Part shown: in pieces, positions 9,834-17,812 of the stretch
Numbering within the stretch: the stretch's first letter is position 1
Layout: every line of letters begins with the position of its first letter
NCBI GenBank assembly: GCA_017397955.1
Contig: JAFQHL010000008.1
Location: forward strand, 34,137 to 98,136
Direction: 5' to 3'
Length of the DNA: 64,000 bases
Origin: Clostridia bacterium
GTDB lineage: Bacteria; Bacillota; Clostridia; Oscillospirales; CAG-382
Notes under the pieces: model-generated
Databases searched by the model: none
Told to the model about the DNA's origin: nothing
What the model saw: the letters and a program-made list of their open reading frames with translations, nothing else
Program-made: the position numbers and the translations under genes

Positions 9834-9839
9834 AGTATA
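9834..9839 (-). promoter_or_regulatory. -10 element of the importer operon promoter
   Basis: On the minus strand TATACT is preceded by TG-rich sequence and lies about 40 bases from the lipoprotein start codon. No good -35 exists; its expected position overlaps the edge of the palindrome at 9861-9874, which suggests regulation by a bound protein. Confidence 0.45.
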
Positions 9840-9860
9840 CATACGTACCGCCAAAATTCT

Positions 9861-9874
9861 GTTGCCTAGGCAAC
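9861..9874. promoter_or_regulatory. perfect 14-bp palindrome, candidate operator
   Basis: GTTGCCTAGGCAAC is a perfect inverted repeat with no spacer, sited between the divergent importer operon and the flavin reductase-like gene. It covers the -35 region of the importer promoter. The symmetry and length suit a homodimeric winged-helix repressor, for example of the MarR type; the cognate regulator is not in this window. That identification is inference. Confidence 0.6.
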
Positions 9875-9938
9875 GAATGCAGCTGTTTAAATTGCCGGAT
9901 GCTTTATATAAATATTTACAAAGCTGTATAAAATTTTA

Positions 9939-9967
9939 TTGACAGCAATATTAAATGATGGTATCAT
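9939..9967 (+). promoter_or_regulatory. sigma-A promoter of the flavin reductase-like gene
   Basis: TTGACA (9939-9944) and TATCAT (9962-9967) are 17 bases apart. The expected start of transcription near 9974 lies just upstream of a GGAG ribosome site (9987-9990) and the ATG at 9999. Confidence 0.8.
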
Positions 9968-9998
9968 ACCGGTATAAACTTTGTACGGAGTGTGCATT

Positions 9999-10598
9999 AT
10001 GAAAGAGAGATGGAAGGGTTCGGTTTTACTCGCACCGTTGCCTGCAGTTCTTGTAAGTTGCGGTAACGGCGAAAATAAAAACATTTTCACCGTAGCGTGG
10101 ACAGGTATAGTTTGCAGCCATCCACCCAAAACATACATATCGGTACGAAAAGAACGCCATTCCTACGGTATTATTAAAGAAAGCGGCGTGTTTACCATAA
10201 ATCTGCCAAGCAGTTCTCTGGTAAAAGCAACAGACTTTTGCGGTGTTAAAAGCGGCAGGGAAGTAGACAAATTTGCAGAAACGGGTCTTACGCCGGAACC
10301 GTGCTTTGATATTGACACCGTGTCAATAAAAGAATGTCCCGTCGGCTTGGAATGTAAAGTTACGGACATTATTTCTTTGGGGTCTCACGATATGTTTTTG
10401 GCAGACATAGTTTCGGTTGCCGTTGATGACGAATATCTTGTTGATGGTAAACTGTGTCTTGATGAATGTAAGCTTTTTGCTTATTCTCACGGTGAGTATT
10501 ATGAGCTTGGCAAAAAATTGGGTAGCTTCGGCTATTCTGTGATGAAAAAATCTACTAGAAAGAAGCAGGCCGCAAAGGCCAAAAGTAAAAATAAATAA
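9999..10598 (+). CDS. flavin reductase-like / FMN-binding protein
   Basis: A 199-residue protein resembling the flavin reductase domain family, which binds FMN in a split beta barrel and either reduces flavin with NAD(P)H or serves as a partner oxidoreductase. Characteristic parts are LAPLPAVLVSCG, NIFTVAWTGIVCSHPP (flavin-contact region), the YISVRKERHSYG stretch and ESGVFTINLPS. The tail is a lysine-rich extension (STRKKQAAKAKSKNK) with no obvious role. ATG at 9999 is chosen over an in-frame TTG at 9981 because GGAG lies 8 bases upstream of it and the promoter's transcription start leaves no leader for the earlier codon. It is monocistronic and divergent from an ABC importer. The substrate is not known. 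Confidence 0.85.
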   Translation: MKERWKGSVLLAPLPAVLVSCGNGENKNIFTVAWTGIVCSHPPKTYISVRKERHSYGIIKESGVFTINLPSSSLVKATDFCGVKSGREVDKFAETGLTPEPCFDIDTVSIKECPVGLECKVTDIISLGSHDMFLADIVSVAVDDEYLVDGKLCLDECKLFAYSHGEYYELGKKLGSFGYSVMKKSTRKKQAAKAKSKNK

Positions 10599-10605
10599 AC
10601 ATGAT

Positions 10606-10636
10606 AAAAGCCGAGCGAACAAGTCACTCGGCTTTT
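10606..10636. terminator. bidirectional terminator
   Basis: The inverted repeat AAAAGCCGAG/CTCGGCTTTT (10606-10615 with 10627-10636) sits between the convergent flavin reductase-like gene and clpX. A and T tracts on both sides let it work in both directions. Confidence 0.85.
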
Positions 10637-10690
10637 GTTGTCGGGGTCTCCCAAGAAGTCGATAGTTTTCTTTGGGGGATTTTGCCTAGC

Positions 10691-11968
10691 TTAAAATTTA
10701 ATTTGTTCTTTGTCAATGACCAGCTTTTTGATTTCCTTGTCAGAGGGCACGGTATACATAAAGCTTTGCATTAGCTTTTCCATAATCGCCCTAAGTCCTC
10801 TTGCACCGGTATTGAGCTCGTGTGCTTTTTCCGCAATCATTTTTGCTGCTTCGGGTGTGAATTCAAGCTCTACTCCGTCAAGCTCAAACAGCTTTTTGTA
10901 TTGCTTAAACAGGCTGTTTTTGGGCTCTGTCAGTATGCGTACAAAAGCGTCAGCATCCAACGGCTCTAAAGAGGTTATAACAGGTATACGCCCAACAAGC
11001 TCGGGTATAATACCATACTTAACCAAGTCGTGGGGTGTAACCTCTTTAAGCACACGGCTTTTATCATAGGTGGAGGAGGCAAGTGTGCTGTTAAAGCCAA
11101 CAAGTTGTTTTCCCATACGCTTTTCAATAATACCGTCAAGCCCGTCAAAAGCACCACCGCAGATAAACAAAATGTTTTTGGTGTTTATCTGTATAAACTC
11201 TTGGTTTGGATGTTTTCTGCCGCCCTGAGGAGGCACATTGGAAACGGTACCCTCAATTATCTTAAGAAGTGCCTGCTGAACACCCTCGCCTGAAACGTCA
11301 CGGGTTATGGAACGGTTCTCGCTTCTTCTGGATATTTTATCAATCTCGTCGATATATATAATACCCATCTCCGCTTTCTTAATGTCAAAGTCGGCGGCTT
11401 GGATTAAGCGAAGCAGGATATTCTCAACGTCTTCACCTACATAGCCTGCTTCCGTTAAGGTGGTTGCATCGGCTATTGCAAAGGGAACGTCAAGCATTCT
11501 TGCCAAGGATTGCGCCAAAAGAGTTTTACCAACACCTGTTGGACCTAAAAGCAATACATTGCTCTTTTCAAGTTCCACAGTATCGGTATCAGCTAAAGGT
11601 TTTGCTTTACCGTTGCTTTGCAGAGAAAGCACTCGCTTGTAATGATTATATACGGCAACTGAAAGAACGGTCTTGGCATCGTCCTGTCCAATAACGTACT
11701 TATCCAAATGCGCTTTTATTTCCATAGGCTTAGGCATAGTCTTAAAGGTAAGTCCGATGCCGCTACTGCCTTTACGGTTGATATAGGTGTCATTAAAAGC
11801 GTTGTATACTGTAAAAGACGTGTTCAAACAGTCTTCGCATATAAATACGTGGTGCTTCTCCAACAGTATGTCTACCAGCGGCACACCGGAAACACCGCAT
11901 ACTTCACAGCACTTGCTGTCATCAAGTGTAGTTTTTATTCCGCCGCGCCCGTTTGTTCTGTTAGCCAT
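10691..11968 (-). CDS. clpX: ATP-dependent Clp protease unfoldase ClpX
   Basis: A 425-residue AAA+ hexameric unfoldase that feeds tagged or misfolded proteins into ClpP in the cytoplasm. The N-terminal zinc-binding domain has two cysteine pairs (CEVCG and CEDCL), for substrate and adaptor docking. The AAA+ module shows Walker A GPTGVGKT, Walker [10 protein letters not shown], the pore-type GYVGEDVE segment and sensor motifs including ELVGRIPV. The length matches the family. It lies 4 bases downstream of clpP in the order tig-clpP-clpX, a conserved Firmicutes arrangement, so the three products are probably co-expressed. Confidence 0.98.
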   Translation of the reverse strand: MANRTNGRGGIKTTLDDSKCCEVCGVSGVPLVDILLEKHHVFICEDCLNTSFTVYNAFNDTYINRKGSSGIGLTFKTMPKPMEIKAHLDKYVIGQDDAKTVLSVAVYNHYKRVLSLQSNGKAKPLADTDTVELEKSNVLLLGPTGVGKTLLAQSLARMLDVPFAIADATTLTEAGYVGEDVENILLRLIQAADFDIKKAEMGIIYIDEIDKISRRSENRSITRDVSGEGVQQALLKIIEGTVSNVPPQGGRKHPNQEFIQINTKNILFICGGAFDGLDGIIEKRMGKQLVGFNSTLASSTYDKSRVLKEVTPHDLVKYGIIPELVGRIPVITSLEPLDADAFVRILTEPKNSLFKQYKKLFELDGVELEFTPEAAKMIAEKAHELNTGARGLRAIMEKLMQSFMYTVPSDKEIKKLVIDKEQIKF

Positions 11969-11972
11969 AAAC

Positions 11973-12554
11973 TTATCTCTTTTCCATTACCTTATCTATT
12001 AAACCGTACTCAAGTGCCTGCTCGGCAGACATAAAGTTATCTCTGTCCGTGTCTCTTTCAATGACGTCAAGAGGCTGCCCCGTTGCTTTGGAAAGCAAAG
12101 CGTTAAGCTTTTCCTTTGTTCTTTGCAACCAAGCGGCGTGGATACGCACATCGCTTGCTTGACCTCTGGCACCGCCAAGGGGCTGGTGTATCATAATCTC
12201 ACTGTTAGGCAGGGCATATCTCTTACCCTTTGCGCCTGCCGCAAGAAGGAAAGCGCCCATGCTTGCCGCCATGCCTATACAGGTCGTTGAAACATCACAT
12301 TTGATAAAGTTCATTGTATCATAAATAGCCATACCCGCGGTAACACTGCCGCCGGGGCTGTTTATATATAGGAATATGTCCTTATCGGGGTCTTGTGCTT
12401 CAAGGAAAAGAAGCTGTGCTACCACAAGGGAAGCGGTGGTATCGTTAACCTCGTCAGACAATATAACTATTCTGTCGCTAAGTAAGCGGGAATAAATGTC
12501 GTAAGAGCGCTCACCTCTGTCGGTTTGCTCTACAACCATTGGAACTAATGCCAT
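11973..12554 (-). CDS. clpP: ATP-dependent Clp protease proteolytic subunit
   Basis: A 193-residue serine peptidase that forms the double-heptamer proteolytic chamber working with ClpX. The catalytic triad is visible as Ser98 (GMAASMG), His123 (MIHQPLGG) and Asp172 (ERDTDRDNF). NSPGGSV and YDTMNFI are family hallmarks. It starts with ATG 47 bases after the trigger factor stop codon and is followed after 4 bases by clpX. Confidence 0.98.
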   Translation of the reverse strand: MALVPMVVEQTDRGERSYDIYSRLLSDRIVILSDEVNDTTASLVVAQLLFLEAQDPDKDIFLYINSPGGSVTAGMAIYDTMNFIKCDVSTTCIGMAASMGAFLLAAGAKGKRYALPNSEIMIHQPLGGARGQASDVRIHAAWLQRTKEKLNALLSKATGQPLDVIERDTDRDNFMSAEQALEYGLIDKVMEKR

Positions 12555-12601
12555 GATAATTTTCCTTTCGATGTGTCTATGTTTTGCTTAGGTGAAGGAA
12601 A

Positions 12602-13876
12602 CTATTTTGCGGCATTTTCCTTAATAAGGTCAACAGCCTTTCTCAAAACAATATCCTTAACCAAGGTGTCGGCAGAAAGGGTAGCCTTAACCTTTTCAAG
12701 GTCGGTCTTGTATCCTTCTGCTATCTTCTTGTATTCTGCTTCGATGTCTTCTTCGGAAGCTTCGATGTTTTCAGTTGCAACAACGCTTTCAAGCGCAAGT
12801 CTTATCTTAAGCTGTCTTTCAGACTGGGGTCTGAAACTTTCACGAAGCTGTTCCATAGTTTGACCGGTATACTGGAAGAACATCTGGAGGTTACCGCCCT
12901 GCATTTGCAGTCTGTACTCATAATCTCTAACGTTCATATCTATTTCGTCTTCAACCATAGGGGCGGGAAGGTCAAGTTCGGTATTTGCAAGGAGGTCGTC
13001 AAGCAGACCTTCTTCGTATGCATACTCAGCAGCCTTTTCCTTTTTCGCTTCTATCTTAGCCTTAATGTCAGCCTTATATTCATCAACGGTATCAAATTCA
13101 GATACGTCCTTAACAAAATCTTCATCAAGCTCAGGAAGCTCGGTACGTTTGATTTCGTGAAGAACTATCTTAAATATAGCATCCTTGCCTGCAAGGTTTT
13201 CTGCGCCGTATTCTTCGGGGAATTTAACGGAAATATCAAAGTTTTCGCCAACAGATTTACCAACTATCTGTTCTTCAAAGCCGGGGATAAAGCTACCGGA
13301 TCCCAGTTTAAGGGGATACTTTTCACCCTTGCCGCCTTCAAATGCAACGCCGTCAACAAAGCCTTCAAAGTCAATAACAGCTTCGTCGCCGTTTTCAGCA
13401 GTGCCTTCGGTAATGGTGCTTACTCTTGCAAGACGCTTTCTTGCAGCTTCTATATCAGCATCAATTTCGCTGTCTTCAACGGTAACAGCTTCTTTTTCTG
13501 CGCTAAGGCCCTTGTATTTGTTAACCTTAACTTCGGGTTTAACATATACCTTAGCCTTAAGAACAACACCGTTTTCGTCTATGGATTCAAGCTCAACTTC
13601 GGGTCTGGAAACGACCTCAAGACCTGCTTCTTTAACTGCGGCTTCATAATATTCAGGGAAAAGTGCATCAAGCGCATCAGCGTGGAAGAAGGACTGACCA
13701 TACATCTTTTCAATAATATGCTTGGGAGCTTTACCTCTTCTAAAGCCGGGTACGCTTATCTTGGAAACCTGCTTGCGGTAAACTTTCATTACCTCAGCAT
13801 CGAAAGCTTCTTTGTCGATAGACAAGGTTAATTCACGAAGATTCTTTTCGATTTCCTTTACTTCTTTCAAACTCAT
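12602..13876 (-). CDS. tig: trigger factor, ribosome-associated chaperone and prolyl isomerase
   Basis: A 424-residue chaperone that binds the ribosome exit tunnel and assists nascent-chain folding. Three parts are visible: the ribosome-binding N-terminal domain with PGFRRGKAP, an FKBP-type prolyl isomerase domain around residues 150-245 (GDEAVIDFEGFVDG, PGFEEQIVG, FPEEYGAENLAGKDA), and an alpha-helical C-terminal chaperone domain. ATG at 13876 is chosen because GGAGG lies 8 bases upstream (13885-13889); an upstream in-frame start at 13891 would overlap that site. It is the first gene of tig-clpP-clpX. Confidence 0.97.
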   Translation of the reverse strand: MSLKEVKEIEKNLRELTLSIDKEAFDAEVMKVYRKQVSKISVPGFRRGKAPKHIIEKMYGQSFFHADALDALFPEYYEAAVKEAGLEVVSRPEVELESIDENGVVLKAKVYVKPEVKVNKYKGLSAEKEAVTVEDSEIDADIEAARKRLARVSTITEGTAENGDEAVIDFEGFVDGVAFEGGKGEKYPLKLGSGSFIPGFEEQIVGKSVGENFDISVKFPEEYGAENLAGKDAIFKIVLHEIKRTELPELDEDFVKDVSEFDTVDEYKADIKAKIEAKKEKAAEYAYEEGLLDDLLANTELDLPAPMVEDEIDMNVRDYEYRLQMQGGNLQMFFQYTGQTMEQLRESFRPQSERQLKIRLALESVVATENIEASEEDIEAEYKKIAEGYKTDLEKVKATLSADTLVKDIVLRKAVDLIKENAAK

Positions 13877-13920
13877 TTTAAATACCTCCAAATAAAATAA
13901 GATATAATCCTAACATTACT

Positions 13921-13948
13921 ATTGTATACATTTTACGGAAATTGTCAA
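13921..13948 (-). promoter_or_regulatory. sigma-A promoter of tig-clpP-clpX
   Basis: On the minus strand TTGACA (13948-13943) and TACAAT (13926-13921) are 16 bases apart, about 45 bases upstream of the tig start codon. Confidence 0.7.
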
Positions 13949-13955
13949 CCAAAAA

Positions 13956-13970
13956 TTTCACATTGTGAAA
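13956..13970. promoter_or_regulatory. palindrome between the divergent tig and sortase promoters
   Basis: TTTCACATTGTGAAA is a perfect inverted repeat of two 7-base arms around one central base. It lies 7 bases upstream of the tig -35 element and about 40 bases upstream of the sortase -35. A dimeric regulator could bind here. It resembles neither CIRCE nor a CtsR direct repeat, so a heat-shock role is not supported. Confidence 0.4.
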
Positions 13971-14009
13971 ATTTAGGGTTAATTTCAGCAAAAAAATAAT
14001 AATATAGTA

Positions 14010-14038
14010 TTGAAAAACACTTGTTGTTTGGGTATAAT
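14010..14038 (+). promoter_or_regulatory. sigma-A promoter of the class B sortase gene
   Basis: TTGAAA (14010-14015) and TATAAT (14033-14038) are 17 bases apart and precede the GTG start codon at 14073. Confidence 0.8.
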
Positions 14039-14072
14039 ATATATCAATCACGGATGTTAAAGGGGTGATTAG

Positions 14073-15158
14073 GTGGCAAAAAAAATAAATGATTATGAAA
14101 TGCAAGAGTTTTTTATAAAAAAAACACAGGAAATTGTCGTTGAAAAAAGTGATGTGCAGCAAGAAGCAGTTGCGGCCGATACCGTGGACGAAGCTGTTGC
14201 TTGTGGACCTACGGTGTTTGAAGAATCGTTACTTAAGTATTCATCTGCCAATGTACCAAAGAGGAAACGCAGAAGGAAAAAGAAGGTTGGTACAGATGCG
14301 GTAGTGCGTCTTATGGCGTTGCTTTTATGCTTTGGCGTTCTTGCTTTTTCCGTTATAAGTATTATTCAACGGTCAAGGGAGCTTGATGCTGCTAAAAAAG
14401 CCCATGAATCTTCTTCACTTGCAACGCGTAAAGCCGAGGGCGACCAGTCGATGAAACGAACAAAACGCCCCGATGAGCTTATGGATTTACTTTCCTATTT
14501 AGGTAGCTCTTTGGGCGGTCTTGAGATGTTTGAGGCTTTGGACACGGATACGCAGGTTTATTATGAAACTTTGCGCGAAATTGTTTTTGATAAGAAAAAA
14601 ATCAATCCTGACTGTTGGGGCTATGTCGTAATGTCTCATTCTCAGATTGCTGAGCCGATTATGAAAGGTAAGGATAATTATGAGTATTTGTACAGGCTGG
14701 ATGACAGAACTGCTAACAGAAGCGGCTCTGTTTTCGCGGATTCGTATTTGAAGGACGATTACGAAAAGAACCGAAACGTAGTGCTTTACGGTCATTGTAT
14801 GACTGACGGTACCAGATTCAGAGGGATTAAGCTGTTTTTTGACGATGAAAACAGATACAGTATGGCACAGGATTTGGAAATTACCGTTGTAACCGAGGAT
14901 GCGGTTTACGTGTACGAGTATTTTTCCGGATACCGCGCGGAAGGTGATAGGTTTGCGACCTGTTATTCCACAAATACAAGCTCCGCAAGTTTTTATCAGT
15001 TTTTAACCGAGAGGCGCAGGCTTAATACAATAAGCAAGGATGTAAGTTATGATGAAAACTCCAAGATAATTACGCTTATAACCTGTACCAATCTTTCGTC
15101 CAAGCCTTCGGAGCGTTATGTACTCCACGGCATTCTTAAAAACACATATTACTTTTAA
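14073..15158 (+). CDS. srtB: class B sortase
   Basis: A 361-residue membrane-anchored transpeptidase that cleaves a C-terminal sorting motif of secreted proteins and joins them to the cell wall. An acidic cytoplasmic region and a KRKRRRKKK stretch precede one membrane segment (about 77-98). The catalytic domain follows, with His241 (VVLYGHCM), Cys338 (TLITCTN) and Arg348 (SERYVLHG). TLITCTN and the long helical insert before the active site fit class B. The start is GTG, supported by AAGGGGTGA about 7 bases upstream. The N-terminal cytoplasmic part is longer than usual. Its gene stands alone between two terminators. Clostridial class B sortases are known to use xPxTG motifs, and the giant protein at 35593 ends with APATG, so it is a plausible substrate. 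Confidence 0.92.
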   Translation: MAKKINDYEMQEFFIKKTQEIVVEKSDVQQEAVAADTVDEAVACGPTVFEESLLKYSSANVPKRKRRRKKKVGTDAVVRLMALLLCFGVLAFSVISIIQRSRELDAAKKAHESSSLATRKAEGDQSMKRTKRPDELMDLLSYLGSSLGGLEMFEALDTDTQVYYETLREIVFDKKKINPDCWGYVVMSHSQIAEPIMKGKDNYEYLYRLDDRTANRSGSVFADSYLKDDYEKNRNVVLYGHCMTDGTRFRGIKLFFDDENRYSMAQDLEITVVTEDAVYVYEYFSGYRAEGDRFATCYSTNTSSASFYQFLTERRRLNTISKDVSYDENSKIITLITCTNLSSKPSERYVLHGILKNTYYF

Positions 15159-15167
15159 GCAAAAAAG

Positions 15168-15196
15168 AACTCGGATGCAGAAAACGCATCCGAGTT
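15168..15196. terminator. terminator between the sortase and acyl carrier protein genes
   Basis: The 11-pair stem AACTCGGATGC/GCATCCGAGTT (15168-15178 with 15186-15196) is preceded by an A tract and followed by GCTTTTTATTT, so it can serve both convergent genes. Confidence 0.88.
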
Positions 15197-15201
15197 GCTT
15201 T

Positions 15202-15426
15202 TTATTTGTTGTTTTCTATGTAGTTTATTACGTCTTTTACAGTAAGTAGGTGGGGAAGCTCTTCTTCGTCAAATTCAATATCAAAAGTATCTTCGCAAAG
15301 AACAACAAGGTCTGCAAGCTCTAAGGAATTAAAGCCAAGGTCGTTAACAAAAGAAGAGTCAAGGGATATGTCATCGGGGTTTATGCTCATTTCTTCAGCT
15401 AAAAGTTCTTTAAATTTTTCAAACAT
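15202..15426 (-). CDS. acpP: acyl carrier protein
   Basis: A 74-residue acidic four-helix carrier protein. The 4'-phosphopantetheine site is Ser34 in LGFNSLELADL, where Asn replaces the usual Asp of the DSL motif. It lies 50 bases downstream of an acyl-activating enzyme in the same direction and is followed by a terminator. This suggests a dedicated acyl-ACP synthetase and carrier pair, rather than the general fatty-acid-synthesis ACP, which normally sits with fab genes. That reading is inference; acpP is used in the generic sense. Confidence 0.88.
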   Translation of the reverse strand: MFEKFKELLAEEMSINPDDISLDSSFVNDLGFNSLELADLVVLCEDTFDIEFDEEELPHLLTVKDVINYIENNK

Positions 15427-15476
15427 AATTAAGTAACGGGTAAAAACCGTATCTCCTTTACTGTTTTAGTGTGTAT

Positions 15477-17204
15477 TTAAAGCATAAAACGCTTTATTTT
15501 TTGGGATGATGTTTTTTCAAATTCGTTACGTCTTATTTCAACGTTGCGTATTTGCTTAAAGGAAGGCAGTTGGCTGTTAACAGAAAGTATACCCTCCTTT
15601 ATTTTTTCTTGTATCGCGTTTTCATCTTCTAAATCTAAAACGCCTTGCTCAGGTAGAATCACCGCAGTGACAACAGCTTCGCCCAAATTGTTTTTCCTTG
15701 CTATAACGGCACATTCTTTAACCGTGTCAAGGCGCATAAGGTATTCTTCAATTTCTTCGGGATATACGTTCTTGCCGTTAGAGAGAATGATAAGGTTCTT
15801 CTTTCTGCCCGTTATATAAATATAACCTTCTTCGTCAACCTTGCCAAAATCGCCGGTAAGAAAATATCCGTCATCGGTAAATACGGCCTTTGTAGCAGCT
15901 TCGTTGTCATAATACCCCAACATTACATTGTCACCTTTAACGGCTATCTCGCCTATATCACCCGTCTCAACCTCGTTTCCGTCATCGTCAAGAATCTTCA
16001 CTTCGCAACAGGGAATGGCAGGCCCCACAGAGCCGGTTTTGGAGTGGGTATAAAGGTCAACGGAAACCAGTGGCGAGCACTCTGTTATACCATAGCCTTG
16101 GTATATGTTTATACCCATATTTTGAAAGCTTTGTACAAGCTCGGGGTCAAGGGCGGCACCGCCGCAAATTATAGTCTTTAACCTACCGCCGAGGGAATTT
16201 ATAACTTCGTTAAATAAGGGTCGCCTAAGGTCTATCTTAACCTTTCGCAAGCCTTTTGTAAGCTTAATTGCCTTGTCAAAAGTGCCCTGCTTGCCTTTTT
16301 TCTTTATCTCATCAAGTATGCGTTTGTGTATGGTCTGTACAAACAACGGTACCAAAACAAAGCCGGTAGGCTTAAATATTTTAAGGTTACGTAATACATA
16401 TTTGATACTGTTATTTATGCATATTGTAGCACCGATATGGAGTATTGCTAAGTCTATTGTTGTTTCGTAGGTGTGGTGCATTGGCAACACGGAAAGGAAC
16501 ACATCATTTCCGCCGAAAGGAGTGCTGTTTGCACATTGAGCGGCAGTTGAAAGCAAATTTTTATGGGAAAGCATAACGCCCTTGCTTGTGCCGGTGGTGC
16601 CGCTTGTAAACAAAATGGATGCCAGAGCATCTAAATCGTAACCAAGGTTGTATATACCCATATAGCCAACAGAAAGCAAATGTTGACCGTATGCAATCAG
16701 TTCGTAAAAGTTTATTTCCTTTTTTGCAGAAAAGTCTTCATAACTGCCTTCATAGGGAATATAGTTTGCTTCGTCCAGGTCAAAGACGTAATTAAGCTTT
16801 GCGGCGGTAAGCAAGTCTCCTATCTTCTTTTTGTAATCGGGAGAAATGAAGATTGCGGAACAATCTGCCATTTCCAAAAAACCGATTATTTGTTCGGGCA
16901 TAAGTTCTTTATCCAAGGGTACAACCACCGCTTTTGCACAAAGGGTAGCCAAATATGCCTGTAGCCATTCCGGTCTTGACTCAGAAAGTATGGCGATCTT
17001 CTTATCTTTTAGGTTAAGGGCGTATAACGCCGTAGCTGTATTTATTATATTTTCTGAAAAGGTTTTGTAAGAAAGTTCTTTAACCTCGTTTTTGTTAATT
17101 AAATATTTATATAATGTTTTATCGCCAAACTTTCCGCATGCGGTAACCAATGCGCGCACATCAGAAAATACGGCAACTTTTTCTTTAGGTAAATAATTTT
17201 TCAT
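15477..17204 (-). CDS. AMP-forming acyl-CoA or acyl-ACP synthetase (long-chain FadD type)
   Basis: A 575-residue ANL-superfamily enzyme that activates a carboxylic acid as acyl-AMP and transfers it to a thiol. Motifs in order are FTSGTTGTSKG (phosphate loop), the central YGITECSPLVS, YFLTGDFGKVDEEGYIYITG and the hinge lysine region GRKKNLIILSNGKNVYPEE, ending with a C-terminal lysine in SSQKIKRFML. The AFMANTS-type architecture with an extended middle resembles long-chain acyl synthetases. ATG at 17204 has GGAGGC upstream. An acyl carrier protein gene follows in the same operon, so the acceptor may be ACP rather than CoA. The chain length is not predictable here. Confidence 0.88.
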   Translation of the reverse strand: MKNYLPKEKVAVFSDVRALVTACGKFGDKTLYKYLINKNEVKELSYKTFSENIINTATALYALNLKDKKIAILSESRPEWLQAYLATLCAKAVVVPLDKELMPEQIIGFLEMADCSAIFISPDYKKKIGDLLTAAKLNYVFDLDEANYIPYEGSYEDFSAKKEINFYELIAYGQHLLSVGYMGIYNLGYDLDALASILFTSGTTGTSKGVMLSHKNLLSTAAQCANSTPFGGNDVFLSVLPMHHTYETTIDLAILHIGATICINNSIKYVLRNLKIFKPTGFVLVPLFVQTIHKRILDEIKKKGKQGTFDKAIKLTKGLRKVKIDLRRPLFNEVINSLGGRLKTIICGGAALDPELVQSFQNMGINIYQGYGITECSPLVSVDLYTHSKTGSVGPAIPCCEVKILDDDGNEVETGDIGEIAVKGDNVMLGYYDNEAATKAVFTDDGYFLTGDFGKVDEEGYIYITGRKKNLIILSNGKNVYPEEIEEYLMRLDTVKECAVIARKNNLGEAVVTAVILPEQGVLDLEDENAIQEKIKEGILSVNSQLPSFKQIRNVEIRRNEFEKTSSQKIKRFML

Positions 17205-17287
17205 TTGTTTGCCTCCTTGCGTTTTCGTATGCTTAGCGTAGCAATTTATCTATACGCATACCCCCACAAACTAAAATTACATCGTAT

Positions 17288-17316
17288 ATTATACTGTACA
17301 TGCTAAAAAAAGTCAA
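17288..17316 (-). promoter_or_regulatory. sigma-A promoter of the acyl synthetase-ACP operon
   Basis: On the minus strand TTGACT (17316-17311) and TATAAT (17293-17288) are 17 bases apart. The leader of about 75 bases contains an imperfect inverted repeat around GTATGC/GCATAC. Confidence 0.8.
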
Positions 17317-17324
17317 TAGCCCAA

Positions 17325-17354
17325 GGAATAAATAAAGTTTTCCAAGACAAAATA
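17325..17354 (+). promoter_or_regulatory. candidate sigma-G type promoter of the spoVA operon
   Basis: GGAATA (17325-17330) and CAAAATA (17348-17354) are 17 bases apart, about 20 bases upstream of the spoVAC start codon. This resembles forespore sigma-G promoters (TGAATA, CATAATA), as expected for spoVA genes. The match is imperfect. Confidence 0.45.
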
Positions 17355-17373
17355 TGGATGAGGTGACAAAATT

Positions 17374-17811
17374 ATGAATGACAGCTACAAAAAATATGTA
17401 GAAGATAGAGCAAAACGCTCACCTTGCTTTGTTAATACTCTAAAGGCTTTATGTGTGGGTGGCTTGATTTGCTGTGTCGGTAAAGCGATAACAGAACTGT
17501 ACACGTTTATGGGTGCAGAGCTAAAAAACGCGCAAACTTTAAGTACAGTAACACTTGTTTTCATCGCAGGACTGCTTACGGGTATAGGCTGGTTTAGTGC
17601 AATGGGCAAGTTTTCCGGCGCGGGAACCCTTGTGCCAATAACCGGATTTGCAAACGCAATAGCTTCACCCGCCATAGAGAACAAGACAGAAGGACTTATA
17701 TACGGTACTTGTGCAAAAATGTTCGTAATAGCCGGTCCCGTTATAGTTTTCGGTACCTTAGCCTCTTCATTGTACGGAGTGATATATTATGTTGTGGAAA
17801 AGGTGATGTGA
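17374..17811 (+). CDS. spoVAC: stage V sporulation protein AC
   Basis: A 145-residue inner-membrane protein of the forespore that takes part in uptake and release of dipicolinic acid; in Bacillus it acts as a mechanosensitive channel. Hydrophobic segments are at about 24-45, 55-80 and 110-140, with family-like stretches GGLICCVGKAI and GTLVPITGFANA. The ATG follows GAGGTGA. spoVAD starts one base after its stop codon, so the two are translationally coupled. The presence of this operon is strong evidence that the organism forms spores. Confidence 0.95.
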   Translation: MNDSYKKYVEDRAKRSPCFVNTLKALCVGGLICCVGKAITELYTFMGAELKNAQTLSTVTLVFIAGLLTGIGWFSAMGKFSGAGTLVPITGFANAIASPAIENKTEGLIYGTCAKMFVIAGPVIVFGTLASSLYGVIYYVVEKVM

Positions 17812-17812
17812 T

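Noticed and set aside
9796..9873. N-terminal extension of the substrate-binding lipoprotein
   Set aside because: It would place 26 residues before a proper signal peptide and run through the promoter and palindrome; the GGAGG site supports the start at 9795.
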